This document shows, in pieces, positions 9,716 through 21,835 of a stretch of DNA of 64,000 nt. The position numbers and the translations under genes were made by a program. The stretch covers positions 111,000,468 to 111,064,467 of the forward strand of contig CM043966.1 of the NCBI GenBank assembly GCA_014529385.2, given 5' to 3'. The stretch comes from Adiantum capillus-veneris. Its lineage: Eukaryota; Streptophyta; Polypodiopsida; Polypodiales; Pteridaceae. Numbering within the stretch: position 1 is the first letter of the stretch; each line of letters opens with the position of its first letter. The notes below the pieces were generated by a model that made no database searches, was not told the DNA's origin, and was given only the letters and a program-made list of their open reading frames with translations.

Positions 9716-10059
9716 CTAGTATTAAAACACATGGTTTAGGTTAATTAATCCTGCTAGAAGACTTGAAGATTACCTTTTCTAATCAAGAGGAAAGTGGGGT
9801 TGAAGTCCTTCTTGAAGAGATGTGAGGCTCAAGGAAGAAGAAAAGGGATTTAGGATGAAGAGGAAGGAGAGAGGAGCTTCTTCACAAAACCCTCAAGGGT
9901 TTGGCCTTCAAGAGAGGGAGAGAGTAAGAGCAAGGTTTAATGAAAACCTTGATTTACTTAAGCATAATCTTGAGCATGGCAAGTATGCAAGTAGCTTAGC
10001 AATGTGTGTAAAATTACAAAGGAGAGGGGGTGCTTATATAGGAAATGGTGGGTAAAAAA
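9716..10059 (+). other. Purine-rich region with an unrecognised short ORF (9822-10055)
   Basis: A 77-codon frame, rich in Arg, Lys and Glu, runs from 9822 to 10055. It sits between two tandem arrays and resembles no family I know. GCTTATATAGGAAA at about 10031 is TATA-like. It may be LTR-derived. I do not assign a function. Confidence 0.3.
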
Positions 10060-10660
10060 CTCAATTCCTATTGGACCCCAATTCTCTTCTCAATTCCTAT
10101 GGGACCCCAATTCTCTTCTCAATTCTTATTAGGCCCCAATTTCTTCTCAATTCCTATTCCCGGGGCGGTCACTTTTTAGAATGTGTATTATATCACGTGA
10201 GTTAACCGGCGAGGATTATTAAAAGACCAAAATGTATAAAAATGTATACATACAGAGGGGGGTGGGGGTTTTTTAAATAGGCTCACAGTATAAAATAGTA
10301 TGTACGTATATTGGGGTATTATTAATTACCTCTTGAATGCACGTGATACAGGGGTCTTTTGATATGTGACTGCCCCGGGTTCCTATTAGACCTCAATTCT
10401 CTTCTCAATTCTTATTGGACCCCAATTTCTTCTCAATTCCTATTGGACCCGAATTCTCTTCTAAATTCTTATTGCATGATAATTTCTTCTCAATTTCTAT
10501 TGGACCCCAATTCTCTTCTTAATTCTTATTGGACCCCAATTTCTTCTCAGTTCCTATTGGACCCCAATTCTCTTCTAAATTCTTATTGGATCCCAATTTC
10601 TATTGGACCCCAATTCTCTTATTAATTCTTCTTGGACCCCAATTTCTTCTCAATTCCCAT
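10060..10660. repeat. 28-29-bp tandem minisatellite (interrupted)
   Basis: Units of the type CAATTCCTATTGGACCCC and AATTCTCTTCT alternate with a CAATTCTTATT/TTTCTT variant, giving a higher-order period near 57 bp. The array is split by a MITE at 10159-10379 and continues on the other side in register. Frames across it are repeat artefacts. Confidence 0.88.
10159..10379. mobile_element. 221-bp hAT-like MITE (copy 1) with 8-bp target duplication
   Basis: The left terminus CCCGGGGCGGTCAC and the right terminus GTGACTGCCCCGGG are inverted repeats with one mismatch in 14. TTCCTATT flanks both ends (10151-10158 and 10380-10387). An 8-bp duplication and a GGGGCGG-like terminus fit the hAT superfamily (established). 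There is no coding capacity. The target was a unit of the surrounding minisatellite. A diverged second copy lies at 22903. Confidence 0.88.
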
Positions 10661-11880
10661 CTCTTAACTTTATGTTCCAATCAAGTCAATCCCTTTTTCT
10701 GCCCGTTCTCGATCTAGATTCGTTCCCACACGGTTTTTAACGAAGAAGTATAAAAATAATCTTAATCTTTTTGGTAAAATATAGGGATGATGTAATTTCT
10801 TATCCGGAATATCCTTGTCTTTTCATTCTGGAGTAAAGTCTCGTTGTCCACATGACTTCTTTGTCAGTCTTGCTTTTTCTAAATTATTTTCTACGCTGAA
10901 AAAGTTCTGAATGGCTCTAGGGTTTAGGGAGGGACCTTACAATGCAAGATTTTGGGTTTTACTCATATAATTATATTGTCCTCTTTGTTGTATTCATGTG
11001 CTATTCTTGTTCTTTGGTGAGTTGTAAGCCTTGCCACCATAACTTGCTCTAGTTTGTGATTAATGATTGTGTCTAGGGCTCCCATTTATTGTTGTCATTG
11101 TTGTTCTTACTATCTTTCCTCGAGGGGTGCACCATTAGAAAACCCTAGGTATCACATGCATTCAAGAGGTATTTAAAAACCCACTTAATTAAAATGTCAT
11201 GTTTCCTGTAATGGCTCACGTGAGTCGCTCGAAGCGGTGGCAAAGCTTGATTCGATATGGAGACCACATGCCAGTGTGTGAGTGGGGAGAGTATCCAAGG
11301 TTTAGGGATGAGGGTGCCTAGGTTAGAATATCGCAGACAATTGGGCACATGTGGGCAGGCAGGCCACTTCCTTTATATGCTTGGACATGTGGTTTTATCC
11401 TCAATATCATGTTCTTCTCTCTTGGAGAGCTAGCCGTCTATGGTTGGGTGGTGACCACAAGCTTCCTACCTCCTACAATAGTTATGGAAGAGTCCATGGT
11501 GATGTGTAGCTACGAAGGCATAACATTCTACAAAGGTATAACATTGGTATCAAAGCAAGATGTGGTCTTGCTTCAATCCATTGTCTCTCTCAATTTTCCA
11601 CATGTGATCGGCTTCTAGAAGAGATAAGATTGGAATTTGTTATTTCTATATCTCTCTTGTTTTACTATGTGTGTGCTATGTTATCTGATTGAGAGCAATC
11701 TATTTGGAAAGTGTGTGTGTGTACACACAAATAGGAAGAAGATTCTCCCTTTCTTTAATTTAAATGGTGGTTTAATTCAAGTGAAGAGTGTATGAACCTC
11801 GCTATGTTTGTGAAAGAATGTTCTTTTTTGTGTGTGCATACACATAATCAAATTGGAATATACACATAATAAAATTGGAA
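10661..11880. other. Noncoding stretch, nothing recognised
   Basis: Short frames such as 11349-11618 (89 codons) have no recognisable family. A CATAACATT(C)TACAAAGG phrase is doubled at about 11519-11547. Nothing else is supported. Confidence 0.4.
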
Positions 11881-11886
11881 CAATAC

Positions 11887-11891
11887 CTCTC

Positions 11892-11971
<80 letters not shown>

Positions 11972-11984
11972 TTGAACTATGAGA

Positions 11985-12024
<40 letters not shown>

Positions 12025-12032
12025 CGTGCATT
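11887..12032. repeat. Compound (CT)n(CA)n ... (TG)n microsatellite
   Basis: The run (CT)n to about 11939 is followed by (CA)n to about 11970, a 15-bp spacer, and (TG)n to about 12020. The (CA)n and (TG)n arms can pair, making a potential hairpin. Confidence 0.92.
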
Positions 12033-12984
12033 GCACACACTAGATAAGAAACCAAGGTGCACTAGTAGCTCTTGACTAGAGCAACATGGCTAGATAGCCA
12101 AGGGCAGCCACCAGGGGCCACCATCCTAGCCTAGGTGGCAAGCTAAGGGCTAGGTAGACCCTAGGCAATAGTATGGTGTTGCATCTGAGCCCATTCAGTA
12201 GAGATGGGCAACGAGGGTGGGTGACTTTGGCCATCAAACGGCAACAAGGAGGTGGCGCAGTGGGGTGAGAGAAAGATCCAGAGGGCGGAGGATTTGAGAG
12301 GAGCAACAAGTAGCAATGAGACGAGTAGAGTGGAGCAATGTATGCCACACTAAGGATAGTTTATAGAGCATGGGGGCATTGGATGCTCTTTGTAGGTGTC
12401 ATGGACATATCCACAAGGGATGTAGCATGTTCATTGACACATACAACATGCTCTCTACTAGAAACTAGCAATATTTCTCTCCAACGTCAAGGATGTTGTA
12501 AAAGGTTACATGAAATTAGTGCAAGAAATCCTTTCTATTTTGGAATTTTCTTATTATCACCACCTACCACCTAAAGCCTTCAATGCTTCTTCTCCACATG
12601 TAGGCACTAGCCAAAGCCACTGGGTAGATAAGTCTTCATAGCCTTAAATTTGTAAAAGGTGGACAAAGGGGTTCTCACACCCACATACGCATCGTAGTCA
12701 CGCATTCACATGAAAACCGTATCGTAGTGCACATACAACGTGTGTGCCGTAGCGTATTGATATGTATCTCTCTTGATCAAATGCACATCATAAATCCACA
12801 TAAGTAGTGGTTGTATGGTGCATGTTTGCATGCCATACGGTGCATTGAATGCCTTCAAGGGGAGCTTTGTAGCACTGCTCACATATACAATATTTATTTA
12901 GTATAGTTTACTTTCTTTTAGCTAGCTTATTGCAGACGTTTCCCACACCATGTGGTTGTAATTCCCAATAAGCATTGAGATCCC

Positions 12985-13193
12985 CTCTCTCTCACTTGAT
13001 GCTTTGGCTGAGCAAAGTAGCACACATTCTCTCTCTCTGCCTCGCACTCTTGCTTGCAATCGGGCTGGGCATTCACTGCAACAGGGTTGGACAAAAAGCA
13101 CTGGTTCTTTTTCTCTCTCACTCTCGTGTGTATATGGCTACATAGTCGTCTCTCCCTCAGGTTCTCTTGCTTGCGAGCTCAAGGACTGGGCAG

Positions 13194-13233
<40 letters not shown>

Positions 13234-13375
13234 ATGCAATTCCACTGGATAGCCAACACTCCTCTTCTCTCTCTGTGTGTTAGTTGCGCCTATGGGCTGA
13301 GCAGAGAACTCGACTACAAGTTTTTCTATGCAGGGAAGAAAAAAAGGAGAAAAACTTCCCCTATGGCTATCTTAT
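12985..13375 (+). repeat. Dispersed repeat R1, copy A
   Basis: From TCTCACTTGATGCTTTGG to AAAACTTCCCCT this matches 26939-27430 in the same orientation. Shared landmarks include GAGCAAAGTAGCACACATTC, CTTGCTTGCAATCGGGCTGGG, TGGTTCTTTTTCTCTC, TGTATATGGCTA, the phrase CTATGGGCTGAGCA, and a (CT)n run at the same internal point (13199-13232). The ends are not LTR- or TIR-like. The nature is unknown; it may be part of a larger mobile element. Confidence 0.8.
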
Positions 13376-14368
13376 TCAAAACCACTTTTCTTTTCACTCT
13401 TATACCGCCTCGCTCCTGCCGATCCTTTCTAGTGATGCTTCCTCATGTGGCTCTCCTCCTCCATCCAACAATCGACTGACAACAACTTTTCTTCCTTTTA
13501 GTTTAATTAAATTGAAGAAATATTTTCATGCCTTCAAAGGCTTGTTCCCATGGGCTTTTGATGACTATAGACCGCATCTCCATTTACATCATGAGCAATG
13601 TAGCAACATGACAATCATCACACATTCACATGGTCTTTGTGATACAAATAGTTCCTTCTTGGGTTGAATTGATGAGGGCACATGGAAGGGCCGATTCCCT
13701 CAAGTGATGACAAAGTTCTTATGCCTTTATAGCATTGGAAATATCTCGTGGAACCTACTACAACACTGGAGAATACCTTTGCTTTGACATTTTAAGTGCA
13801 ACATCTTTTGGCTTTGCATAGATACACTTGTTTTGTGCATGTTTTGTAACTTCCATAAAAAGCTAATGAATAGGGTTACTTGAGTCAATCCATACACTGA
13901 ATATACTCTTGAGTCCCTAAGAGTCATAATAGAAACCCTCATCCCTGGTGTTACTGTTCTCAGCGTAGAAGAAGTGACACCATCTACATGCCAACGAACT
14001 CCAAGGAGGCCAAACATGTAGAAGCACTAGGGGGACTTGCCCTTGTCATTGTTGTCATTGCCACAACCACACACCTAATGAGCAAAACCCAAGGTGAGCA
14101 AAGTGCTTTCATATCTTCTATTGAAAATTGTGTCAGCACATGAGCACCGGTAAGCTTCCGCATTGCCCCAAGTCTCTATGCTCTTGCAATTTTATCTATT
14201 CCTGGAGTCGCACTAGGACCAAAATGAAGTGCTTTTGATCTCAAGAAGCTACTCTAAGAGAGCGGTCCCTCTATCTCTTGCACCAAAAGACATCAAGAAG
14301 GAGGAGTCTCATCTTCAACGCCCACTGCATCTACTAGAGAAAAGGGTAAATACTAGCCTCTCTCTCTC
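13376..14368. other. Noncoding stretch, nothing recognised
   Basis: Only short frames without recognisable similarity occur. I see no repeats longer than microsatellite scale. Confidence 0.4.
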
Positions 14369-14845
14369 ATGAACAGGGAGCTAGTACAAGCGGCATGGAT
14401 TCTTCAATGGATACCTACCGAGGTGGCTAGCATCATCATCAACAAGGTGTTTGAGATGGGTTTTTCTTGGCAAGAGAAGACTACACTACACATCCAAGGG
14501 TTGCTGGTACTAAATCATAGTTGTGATGATGACATTGCAGCATGTTACATAATTGTCAGGCTAGGACTCATTACAGTGGTAAAGTTAACAACCTATGTGA
14601 TTTGGCCTTGGTATGCTTATCTTGTTGGTTACTTGGTCTCAAGGCAAGTGTTAAAGATCAAAGAAAGGAAATTCAAGCTATTCCAAGAGATTGCTAGGGG
14701 AGCCACCTTGTGCTTCAAAGACAGTTACCTACTCTTCATGTGGTTGGACAAGTGTGGTCGTAATAATCACAACAAAATTCTGTCTCTCAAATACAACCTG
14801 CAACCACCAGTGAAGAATACACCTTCCGACATCCAATTTCTATGA
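14369..14845 (+). CDS. Unrecognised ORF, 158 codons
   Basis: This is the longest non-repetitive open frame not assigned to a family. It begins MNRELVQAAWILQW, has a hydrophobic central segment around residues 65-93 (ITVVKLTTYVIWPWYAYLVG) that could span a membrane, and ends near a polar tail. After the stop a related-looking frame (QRIQSVRIILDW...) continues to about 15050, immediately before the gag region at 15141. It could be a degraded element ORF or chance. There is no Kozak or promoter evidence. Confidence 0.25.
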   Translation: MNRELVQAAWILQWIPTEVASIIINKVFEMGFSWQEKTTLHIQGLLVLNHSCDDDIAACYIIVRLGLITVVKLTTYVIWPWYAYLVGYLVSRQVLKIKERKFKLFQEIARGATLCFKDSYLLFMWLDKCGRNNHNKILSLKYNLQPPVKNTPSDIQFL

Positions 14846-15140
14846 AATCAACCAAATCAACCATTTGAACAAGGCCGACCATATGCTCCTCAGCGCATTC
14901 AGTCTGTCCGCATCATTCTTGATTGGAAGATGCATTATCAACAAATAATTACTGCCATGTTTAGTAGGGAGCGGCTGCGAGAGATAAATGAGTCACATCA
15001 ACCATTCATTTTGCCTCTTGTTCAACACCAGGTTTTCCCTAAACTAAAATAATTTATCAATATTTATTGAAAAAAACAGAGAAAAAAGGGGGTTTTAGTT
15101 TACTCAAAGATTTGTGTATTTCCTTATCTAATTTTCCATA

Positions 15141-16080
15141 ATGGCAACGATCTCCTTCTCCACTTTTAGTGGCAATAAAGGGGAGGACATTATTACTGAC
15201 TTTTTGGATGACTTGGAAATAGCTTGTGTGGTCTCTAACAAAGATGATGATGCCTCGCGGCTTAGGATCTTTCCCCTGCTCATGAAAATGGAGGCCAAAT
15301 CATGGTTCAATGCATTGCCACAAGCCACTAAGCAAAATTCGGACATGCTTAGGGCTACCTTTGTAAGGTGCTTTGGAGGAGGAACAACCTTAGAGAAACT
15401 ATGGTAGAGACTCCGAGAACTGAAGCAAGGAGGTCTACTAGAGTTTGCCACCTACAAGTCTATTTTTGTGGACTTGTGGGAGCGTTGGGCTGCCTCGTTG
15501 GAGGATGGAGAAAGAGCTCTTGACTTTCTCAAGAAAGACCGGTTCATCGAAGGCCTATGGTCGCCACTTAAGGAAAAGGTGAAGGGGAGGTTTCTAGCAA
15601 CATATGAGTTGGTTGTGGAAATAGCCTGCCTTAAGAACAAAAAGCTACAGATGCAAGAAAAGAGCACCAAGTCAGAGGAATCTAGTGTAGCTCGAGTAGC
15701 CTGAGCGATTGCAACAACTGCTCAACAACCACAACCTCTAGAGGAGAGGGAGGAGCAACAAGACCTACTGTCTCGCATCACTACTCAACTGGAAAACCTT
15801 TCTATGCATTTGGTGTAGCAAGGGCGTGCACTTGAAAGAGGCCAAGAGAAAGGAAGAGGTCGAAGGCAACAAAATCAAGAGTACTACCGCCACAATTGTG
15901 GTGAGTATGGTCATGGTCTATATTTTTGTCTGCAACCTAGGAGGAAAAATTATAATAGGGTCCCTAGGAAAAACCAACTTTCACCACCAAGGGCAAGGCC
16001 ACAACCACCACCACCACCAAGGACAATACAACCTGCACCACCAATACCACCTCCTCCTAAACAAAAACATAAACTATAAA
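15141..16080 (+). pseudogene. Ty3-type retrotransposon gag (broken)
   Basis: From the ATG at 15141 the product reads as a retrotransposon gag: FSTFSGNKGED, FPLLMKMEAKSWFNALP, then after a TAG at 15405-15407 RLRELKQGG, ATYKSIFVDLWERW, FLKKDRFIEGLWSPLKEKVKG and ATYELVVEIA. This is the usual Retrotrans_gag order (established family pattern). Further stops occur near 15702 and 15817. A zinc knuckle follows at about 15885-15930 as R-x2-CGEYGHGLYFC; the first Cys of CX2CX4HX4C is replaced. A Pro/Gln-rich tail precedes the next frame. Gag would form the particle. This copy has at least three stops. Confidence 0.83.
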
Positions 16081-16129
16081 TGTCCCACTGAGAGTTGTGA
16101 CCCGAGCTCAAGCATGAGATGCAAAAGAA

Positions 16130-17174
16130 ATGGAGGAAAATAAAGATAAAATCCTTAGAGTTGGAGAACCAGAACATCAAGAAAAAGTAAAAAAGAAAAC
16201 AAGGAGGCATAGACCAAGGAGCCGAAGAGCAAGTAGCAAGGAGTTCTCAGAAAGTGCCAAACCTTTTGTTGATAGTATTGCTCATAATCTGAATCTTGAA
16301 AGAAAAACCAAGCCAAACTTGGAGGTACTTGATGATATTAGTGTCTCTGAAGTGAGTGTGGGGAATTCAGTTCTAGTGGAAAAAATCAATGAGCCATTTG
16401 ATACTATAAAGAAAGCTTATGATAGTTGCATCACTTCAATGACGAAGATCCCTAAAAAGTTGCAAGATTATCCCAATCCTTGTGAGGAAAAGATAAATCT
16501 TGCTTTACATCAGCAAAAGATCAGGGAGACTCAAGCAATGTTAGAGAGACCACCAAAGACGATTTTACAAAGACCAACTCAAACCATCGCTTGAGGCAAT
16601 TCATGAAGTAAACTCCAGTGTAGAACTTGGAAGTGAACCAGTTGTTCCTTCTATTAGTAGAGAGTCTTTGCGTGCACATGACTAGCTCTCAAGATCCTGA
16701 ATCTAGAGAAAGGAATTTGATGATAGGTAAGTTAGGTGATGAAATTCCGTAGATTAAAGGACTATTTGCCAGAGAAATGTGGAAGTCGTTAGAGAAAACA
16801 TTTATGATGACTTATCGTCTTCAGGAGCCCTACCCTTCTCAATTGTGGATTTCATAGAGAGACTATCTTTGGATGGAAGAACCATGCCTTGTATTGATGA
16901 TCAAGGTTTGGAAGATTCTTTTCCAAGTAAACAAACTCTACAAACCATGCCATCATATCTAGGGGATTATGAGCCAAAATTAGTAGTTTTGAAGGTCCCT
17001 TCAAATTGGAGCCAACAAAAAGAGTTTGATACAGCAAATTTGCAAGCACTTATGTCTAGCCCTGTGACATGCACACTTCCGTTGATTGAACTCTTGAAGG
17101 TCAAACCAGAATTATGGGAGCATGTGGCTGTTAAGTATGGAGCCTCATTTACCCCTTGTAATTTTGTGTGGTAA
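16130..17174 (+). pseudogene. Retroelement linker region downstream of gag
   Basis: Two open stretches, 16130-16594 (basic then acidic, with KKKTRRHRPRSRR near its start) and 16779-17174, are separated by stops and a frame change. The second ends with LPLIELLKVKPELWEHV, reminiscent of the conserved block between gag and protease in some plant Ty3 elements. Protease, RT and integrase are absent. The frame stops where the duplicated LTR-like unit at 17149 begins, so the element is truncated there. The assignment rests on position and is moderate. Confidence 0.5.
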
Positions 17175-17574
17175 AAACGCACATTTGTAAGGCTCCCATT
17201 ATGAGGAGAAGCCATCGTGCGTGAAGAAAAATCAGTCGTCAGAATATTATGGTGGGATGGCGATCGGAAAGTGGTCAGAAAAGGACCGATTGGTTGGCCG
17301 GTGGTTGCAAGTCAATGGCCAGTGGCGGGTAGTCAATGGCCGGTGGCCGGTGGCCGAATTTTTACCCCTTGTAATTTTGTGTGGTAAAAACGCACATTTG
17401 TAAGGCCCCCATTATGAGGAGAAGCCATCGTGCGTGAAGAAAAATCACTCGTCAGAATATTATGGTTGGATGGAGCTCGGAAAGTGGTCGGAAAAGGACC
17501 GATTGGTTGGCCGGTGGTTGCAAGTCAATGGCCAGTGGCGGGTAGTCAATGGCCGGTGGCCGTTGGCCGAATTC
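17149..17574. repeat. Tandem duplication, 213-bp period
   Basis: The unit starting ACCCCTTGTAATTTTGTG at 17151 restarts at 17364, and both copies end in the GGCCGGTGGCCG-rich string. They differ at only a few positions, such as TCAG/TCAC and GCGATC/GAGCTC. A shorter repeat, AGTCAATGGCCRGTGGC, is itself doubled within each unit. The second unit runs into the copia LTR. Confidence 0.92.
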
Positions 17575-18013
17575 AAAAGCGGACTTGTCTTCCCAAGGGC
17601 GGCCACACATGGGCGGATTGGAGGGTCTGATTTGGACTTATCTACACAAGGGAGGCTACACATGGCTGCCTCTCATGAGAGAGGGCAGCCCTTTTGGCCT
17701 ATAAAAGGAGGCCATTTCTACACACATTACATAGTGTGAAGTTGATGCAACGAGGTGGGTGTGAGGTGGTGAGAGTGAAGCAAGGCGGGATCTCTATTAA
17801 GGGTATAATCCCTTTGTAACCTACTTCTTGTTTGAAGTGCTAAAGCCATTAAGTGGCTGCTTTCCGGTGGATGTAGCCCACATTGGGTGAACCACATACA
17901 TCGTGTGTACTCTCTCTCCCTCTCTACTCTATAATCTCTTATGTGTGTAAATTATCTCTCTCCATTAAGTAATCTACTCAAATATCTATTTAGCTATGTC
18001 ATATTTCCTAACA
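17362..18013 (+). repeat. Copia 5' LTR (left edge uncertain)
   Basis: The right edge is firm: TTTCCTAACA ends at 18013 and the primer-binding site follows. Inside are a TATA box (TATAAAA, 17700-17706) and a CT-rich 3' part. The left edge is obscured by the 213-bp duplication, and the LTR may start within or before it. Confidence 0.6.
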
Positions 18014-18015
18014 AC

Positions 18016-18030
18016 TAGTATCAGAGCAAG
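18016..18030 (+). promoter_or_regulatory. Primer-binding site (initiator tRNA-Met type)
   Basis: TAGTATCAGAGCAAG differs by one base from the plant initiator tRNA-Met PBS TGGTATCAGAGC. It lies two bases after the LTR end, the normal place for priming minus-strand synthesis in copia elements. Confidence 0.85.
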
Positions 18031-18086
18031 GTTTGCTCGTAGCTAACTTATCTCAAGGAAAGGATTCTTTGAATTGAGTGGGAATT

Positions 18087-18251
18087 ATGGTGGAGGAAGG
18101 GAAGCTAAATATTGAGAAGTTCAACGGCAAAAACTACCAACATTGGAAGATGCACATTGAAGACTATCTCTACCAGAAAGACCTCTATTTTCCACTAGGC
18201 GATCTTGCCATTAGGAAAAACATGAACCTTCTAGGGGCCCTTTGGGATTAA
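18087..18251 (+). pseudogene. Ty1/copia gag N-terminus, truncated at 54 codons
   Basis: This frame begins 60 bp after the PBS and reads MVEEGKLNIEKFNGKNYQHW, followed by KMHIEDYLYQKDLYFPLG. It is the typical start of copia gag (established UBN2/DUF4219-type pattern with F.G.N...W). It stops at TAA 18249-18251, where family members continue for roughly 200 more residues. The following sequence does not resemble gag, so the element was cut by deletion or insertion right here. Confidence 0.85.
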
Positions 18252-20894
18252 GGTTAATTAGAGGCCAGCCAATAGGAAGAGGGTGGTGGACACACTCTAT
18301 ACCCTCAAAAAAGTAGGGGGACAAGGTAGCCTTACACCTCTTTATGGCTTCTTACCTAGTGAGAAGGTAAGGCAGGTGGCTAGGGGAAAGGAGGGGGGGG
18401 GGGACCACTTTGACCTTTTCTCCCCCACTTTTTGGTCCGGATTTAAAAATACACTAAAAATTTCAAAATTTCAAAAAATTTCAAATTTCAAGTTTTCCCT
18501 CCTTAAAAGGTCCCAAACTTATTTCATGGTCAAAAAAGTATTTTTGACCTCCAAAAGTAAAAAACGTGCACTAAAAAATACAAAAAAATGATTTTTTTCA
18601 AACCATCATTTTCCACCCTCCAAAGTCTTTACAAACCTATTCTATACCTAAAAAGTGATTTTCTCTCTCTACCAAATCTTTTCTAAGCGCTCCACTGCTG
18701 CACCAACCACATCCACCCCCTATAGTCTAACATTATCTCTTTGCTAGCTTTCTCCCACCTCCATTGTAGCACTAAGCAAGCTCCTCCCCCATCTCTTCCC
18801 CTTGGCCACCACATAGTTTCACACCAAGCTAGCTCCTCTTCCTTCTCTCACCTCCATTACACCATGAAACAAGATTCTACTCCTTCTAATTTTATTCACT
18901 CATACTACATGGAAACCTCTACTCCCGAAGATGGCAAAAGTATGAGCTCACATGACTTGAATACCACAACAATAGGAGGTGTGAATAGTGTGTGGGCTTT
19001 GCAAGGGTTCATCTCCAACATAAAGATAAAATGGTAAGAAAACTACCCTTGTAGCTTACATTCATAGCTTAACATCATCTCCATCTTTAAGTTTATCATG
19101 CTTGAGAGAATAAACCTCTTTATGGATTTCAATGTTTAGGCTTCATACCTCATAACATTGGGTGGTGCTATTTTGTTGATGGCTTTGGCATGCCATCTAT
19201 AGTTGTGTAGCATGTGATTGAGTCTCACAATGCAAGTAAGTTGTGTTATCTATGGAGAGTCATCAAAGATTTTTCTTATAATTTATTCTTTGTATAGTTG
19301 TCATTAGATTATCATTTTCTACTTTATAACTTTGTGCTCACATAATTTGTTGTTCTTACAGAGTCAACTTCTTTTCAGAGGACATGAGCAAGCAACTATG
19401 TGCAGAGATGGAAATCACTCTATTTTTGTTCCATGAGGAACTTTTCACTACGATGTTAAAGGATTTTGATAAGAATAGTAGAATTTTTGTAGAATCTTGA
19501 ACCAATAGGTACTCTCTAGGAGCACTTAGAAAAGCCATCCATATAGTACTACTATCTTCCCTAGTGTCATAGACACATAAATACTCAAGTGTATATGAAT
19601 CTCTAGATGAGGAAGACACATGCTTGTAAGAGAAGCCTAATAACAACAACATTGTCTCCGTTTGTAATTATTTTCATGAGGCTGGATTCCTCTATAAATG
19701 CAATATAAATGTGTTTTTTTGTTAAATGGTGTCGCATTGAGTGAGAGTATGCAATTTAGATTACTCGAGTTTCATACAGATTTGAGAATTATTGTTGAAC
19801 TTTATCGATATTTTTATTTTCCTGTAAGATGTTTCAAGTCTCAAGTTGTAATAAAAAATTCAAGCAATATTTTGATTTCAGTTTAATCATTAATGGTTAT
19901 TCTTATTAAAGTGGATCATAACCTTTGTGAAGATGTCCTCATTTGGGGATGCTGAATATATATCATTAACAACGTTTCACAAGTTGAGAAAGCAAATTTC
20001 TTGCATTCCAACATGTTATTGTTTCCATACTATGCCTATGCCAAGCTTGACTTAGAGAAATGATAACTTGAGATGAAGATGTCGATGTATAAGGGTGACT
20101 TATTATTGACTCATGTTTCATCATACATATATTGTAAAGCCTTTGAGCTTCCACCTTTTTGAGTAGTGTTGACAAGTTTTTGGTATCAAATCTTCTTAAA
20201 TATCCCTATTCATGAGCTATTGGTAGCTATTTCTTTGGTATTGCTAAAGATGATACGAATAGCTATTACCTTGTGAACTTAATTGTTAAATTGCGGATTT
20301 GATTTTTACTATGTAGCTCATTTGGATAGAGAAAGTGTAACGTAAATTATAGATACATGCATTGTTAACATAGAAGATATATACCAATCCAGCCTATGTA
20401 AACTGCTAATCAAGAAACATTTGGTTGGATACTATAACAATAGGGGTCACATGTCGTTTCAAATACCAAAGAAATGTCTTAACCAAAACATTCCCAAGAA
20501 CACAAGGTGGACACGAGGAAATAGAAATTGGCTCCTTGTTTGGTCAATTTCTAGTGTGAATGTTTAGTGCACAGGATTTGTGAGGCCTTTGACGTGGGGA
20601 GTTCACTAAAGTATATGTAACATAGCACACATGTTCAACATAAGGGATTTTGTATTCTTGTAAAGTTACAGAAAAATGCTTAGATAAGGTCTATAAGGGG
20701 TCCTTTTAGTCTATTCTGGTGAACGCACATGATATAGGAAAATTTTACATAGTGAATGTTCCAGACCTTTGAACGCATAAAAAAAGGGACCTGGGGAGGG
20801 AAGGGGGGGGGGGGGGGGGGGGTTCTCTGAATACATGAAACGCTACACCTCTATCTCATGGCCAGGCATTAAAAAAGCCCCTATTTGTCATTAT
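18252..20894. other. Noncoding stretch, nothing recognised
   Basis: The stretch is AT-rich with poly-A/poly-T runs and a G-run at about 20806-20822. Open frames are short and not family-like. No second LTR matching 17362-18013 was found here. Confidence 0.45.
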
Positions 20895-21835
20895 AAGGCC
20901 CCAAGGGGGGAGCTCTTGCTCTCTGTACATCTAGCTTACATCCTTTTCTCATACTTATACACAATAGTGTTACAAATGTTTTCCATGTAAAGGCCCCGAG
21001 GGCCCTCAACAAGAGTGGCCAAAAGAGCGTGCAAAATGGCCATCCAAAAGTCCCGGATGGCCATTTCTCACGCCCTTGTGACCACTTTTTTTTTATTTTT
21101 ATTTTTTAGTGTTCAACTTTTAGACCGTGATGCAAAAAAAATCATATCTTGCTCCGATTCTCCAAAAATCAACGTGCAAGTTGGCAATTTCTTTAAAAAT
21201 GATATAAAACAGACATTTCTTACTTTTTCTTTAATCTACGGGCTCCAACGAGCATTAAAACCATGGAATCTGAAAATACTCAAAGAACTAATTTTTTTAA
21301 TTGTGTTGAGGACTGTATTTCCTACATACAAAACTTTCCCAAAATCTTGCTCTAACACATTCAAAGGCCCCAAGGGGTGAGCTCTTGCTCTCTGTACATC
21401 TAATTTACAGCCTTATCTCATACTTATACACAATAATTTTGCAAAATTTTGCCATGTAAAAGCTTACAGGGCCCTCAACAAGAGTGCCACAAGGGCGTGC
21501 AAAATGGCCATCCAAAAGTCCCGGATGGCCATTTCGCGCGCCCTGGCGGCCACTTTTTGCTTTTTTTTTATAAAAAAAATAGTGTTGAACTTTTAGACTA
21601 TGATGCAAAAAAAAACATATCTTGCTCGGATTCTCCAAAAAACAACATGCAAGTTGGCAATTTCTTTAAAAATGATAAAACACACATTTCTTACTTTTTC
21701 CTTAATCTACGAGCTCCAACGAGCATTAAAACCATGAAATTTAAAAATACTCGAAGAACCAATTTTTTTTATTGTGTTAAGGACTGTATTCCCTACATAC
21801 AAAACTTTCCCAAAATCCCGCCCTAACACCCCAAA
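20895..21835. repeat. Tandem duplication, ~468-bp period, each copy with a hairpin
   Basis: AAGGCCCCAAGGGG begins at 20895 and again at 21364. The phrases GCTCTTGCTCTCTGTACATCTA, CATATCTTGCTC, TGCAAGTTGGCAATTTC and CCCTACATACAAAACTTTCCC-like text occur once in each copy. Each copy contains AAATGGCCATCC (9-base loop) GGATGGCCATTT flanked by GCGTGC/GCGCGC, at about 21032 and 21500. No coding signal is convincing. Confidence 0.9.

Noticed and set aside
15826-16143. 105-codon frame overlapping the gag region
   Set aside because: It is a shadow of the gag zinc-knuckle and Pro/Gln-rich frame, which is the one matching the family.
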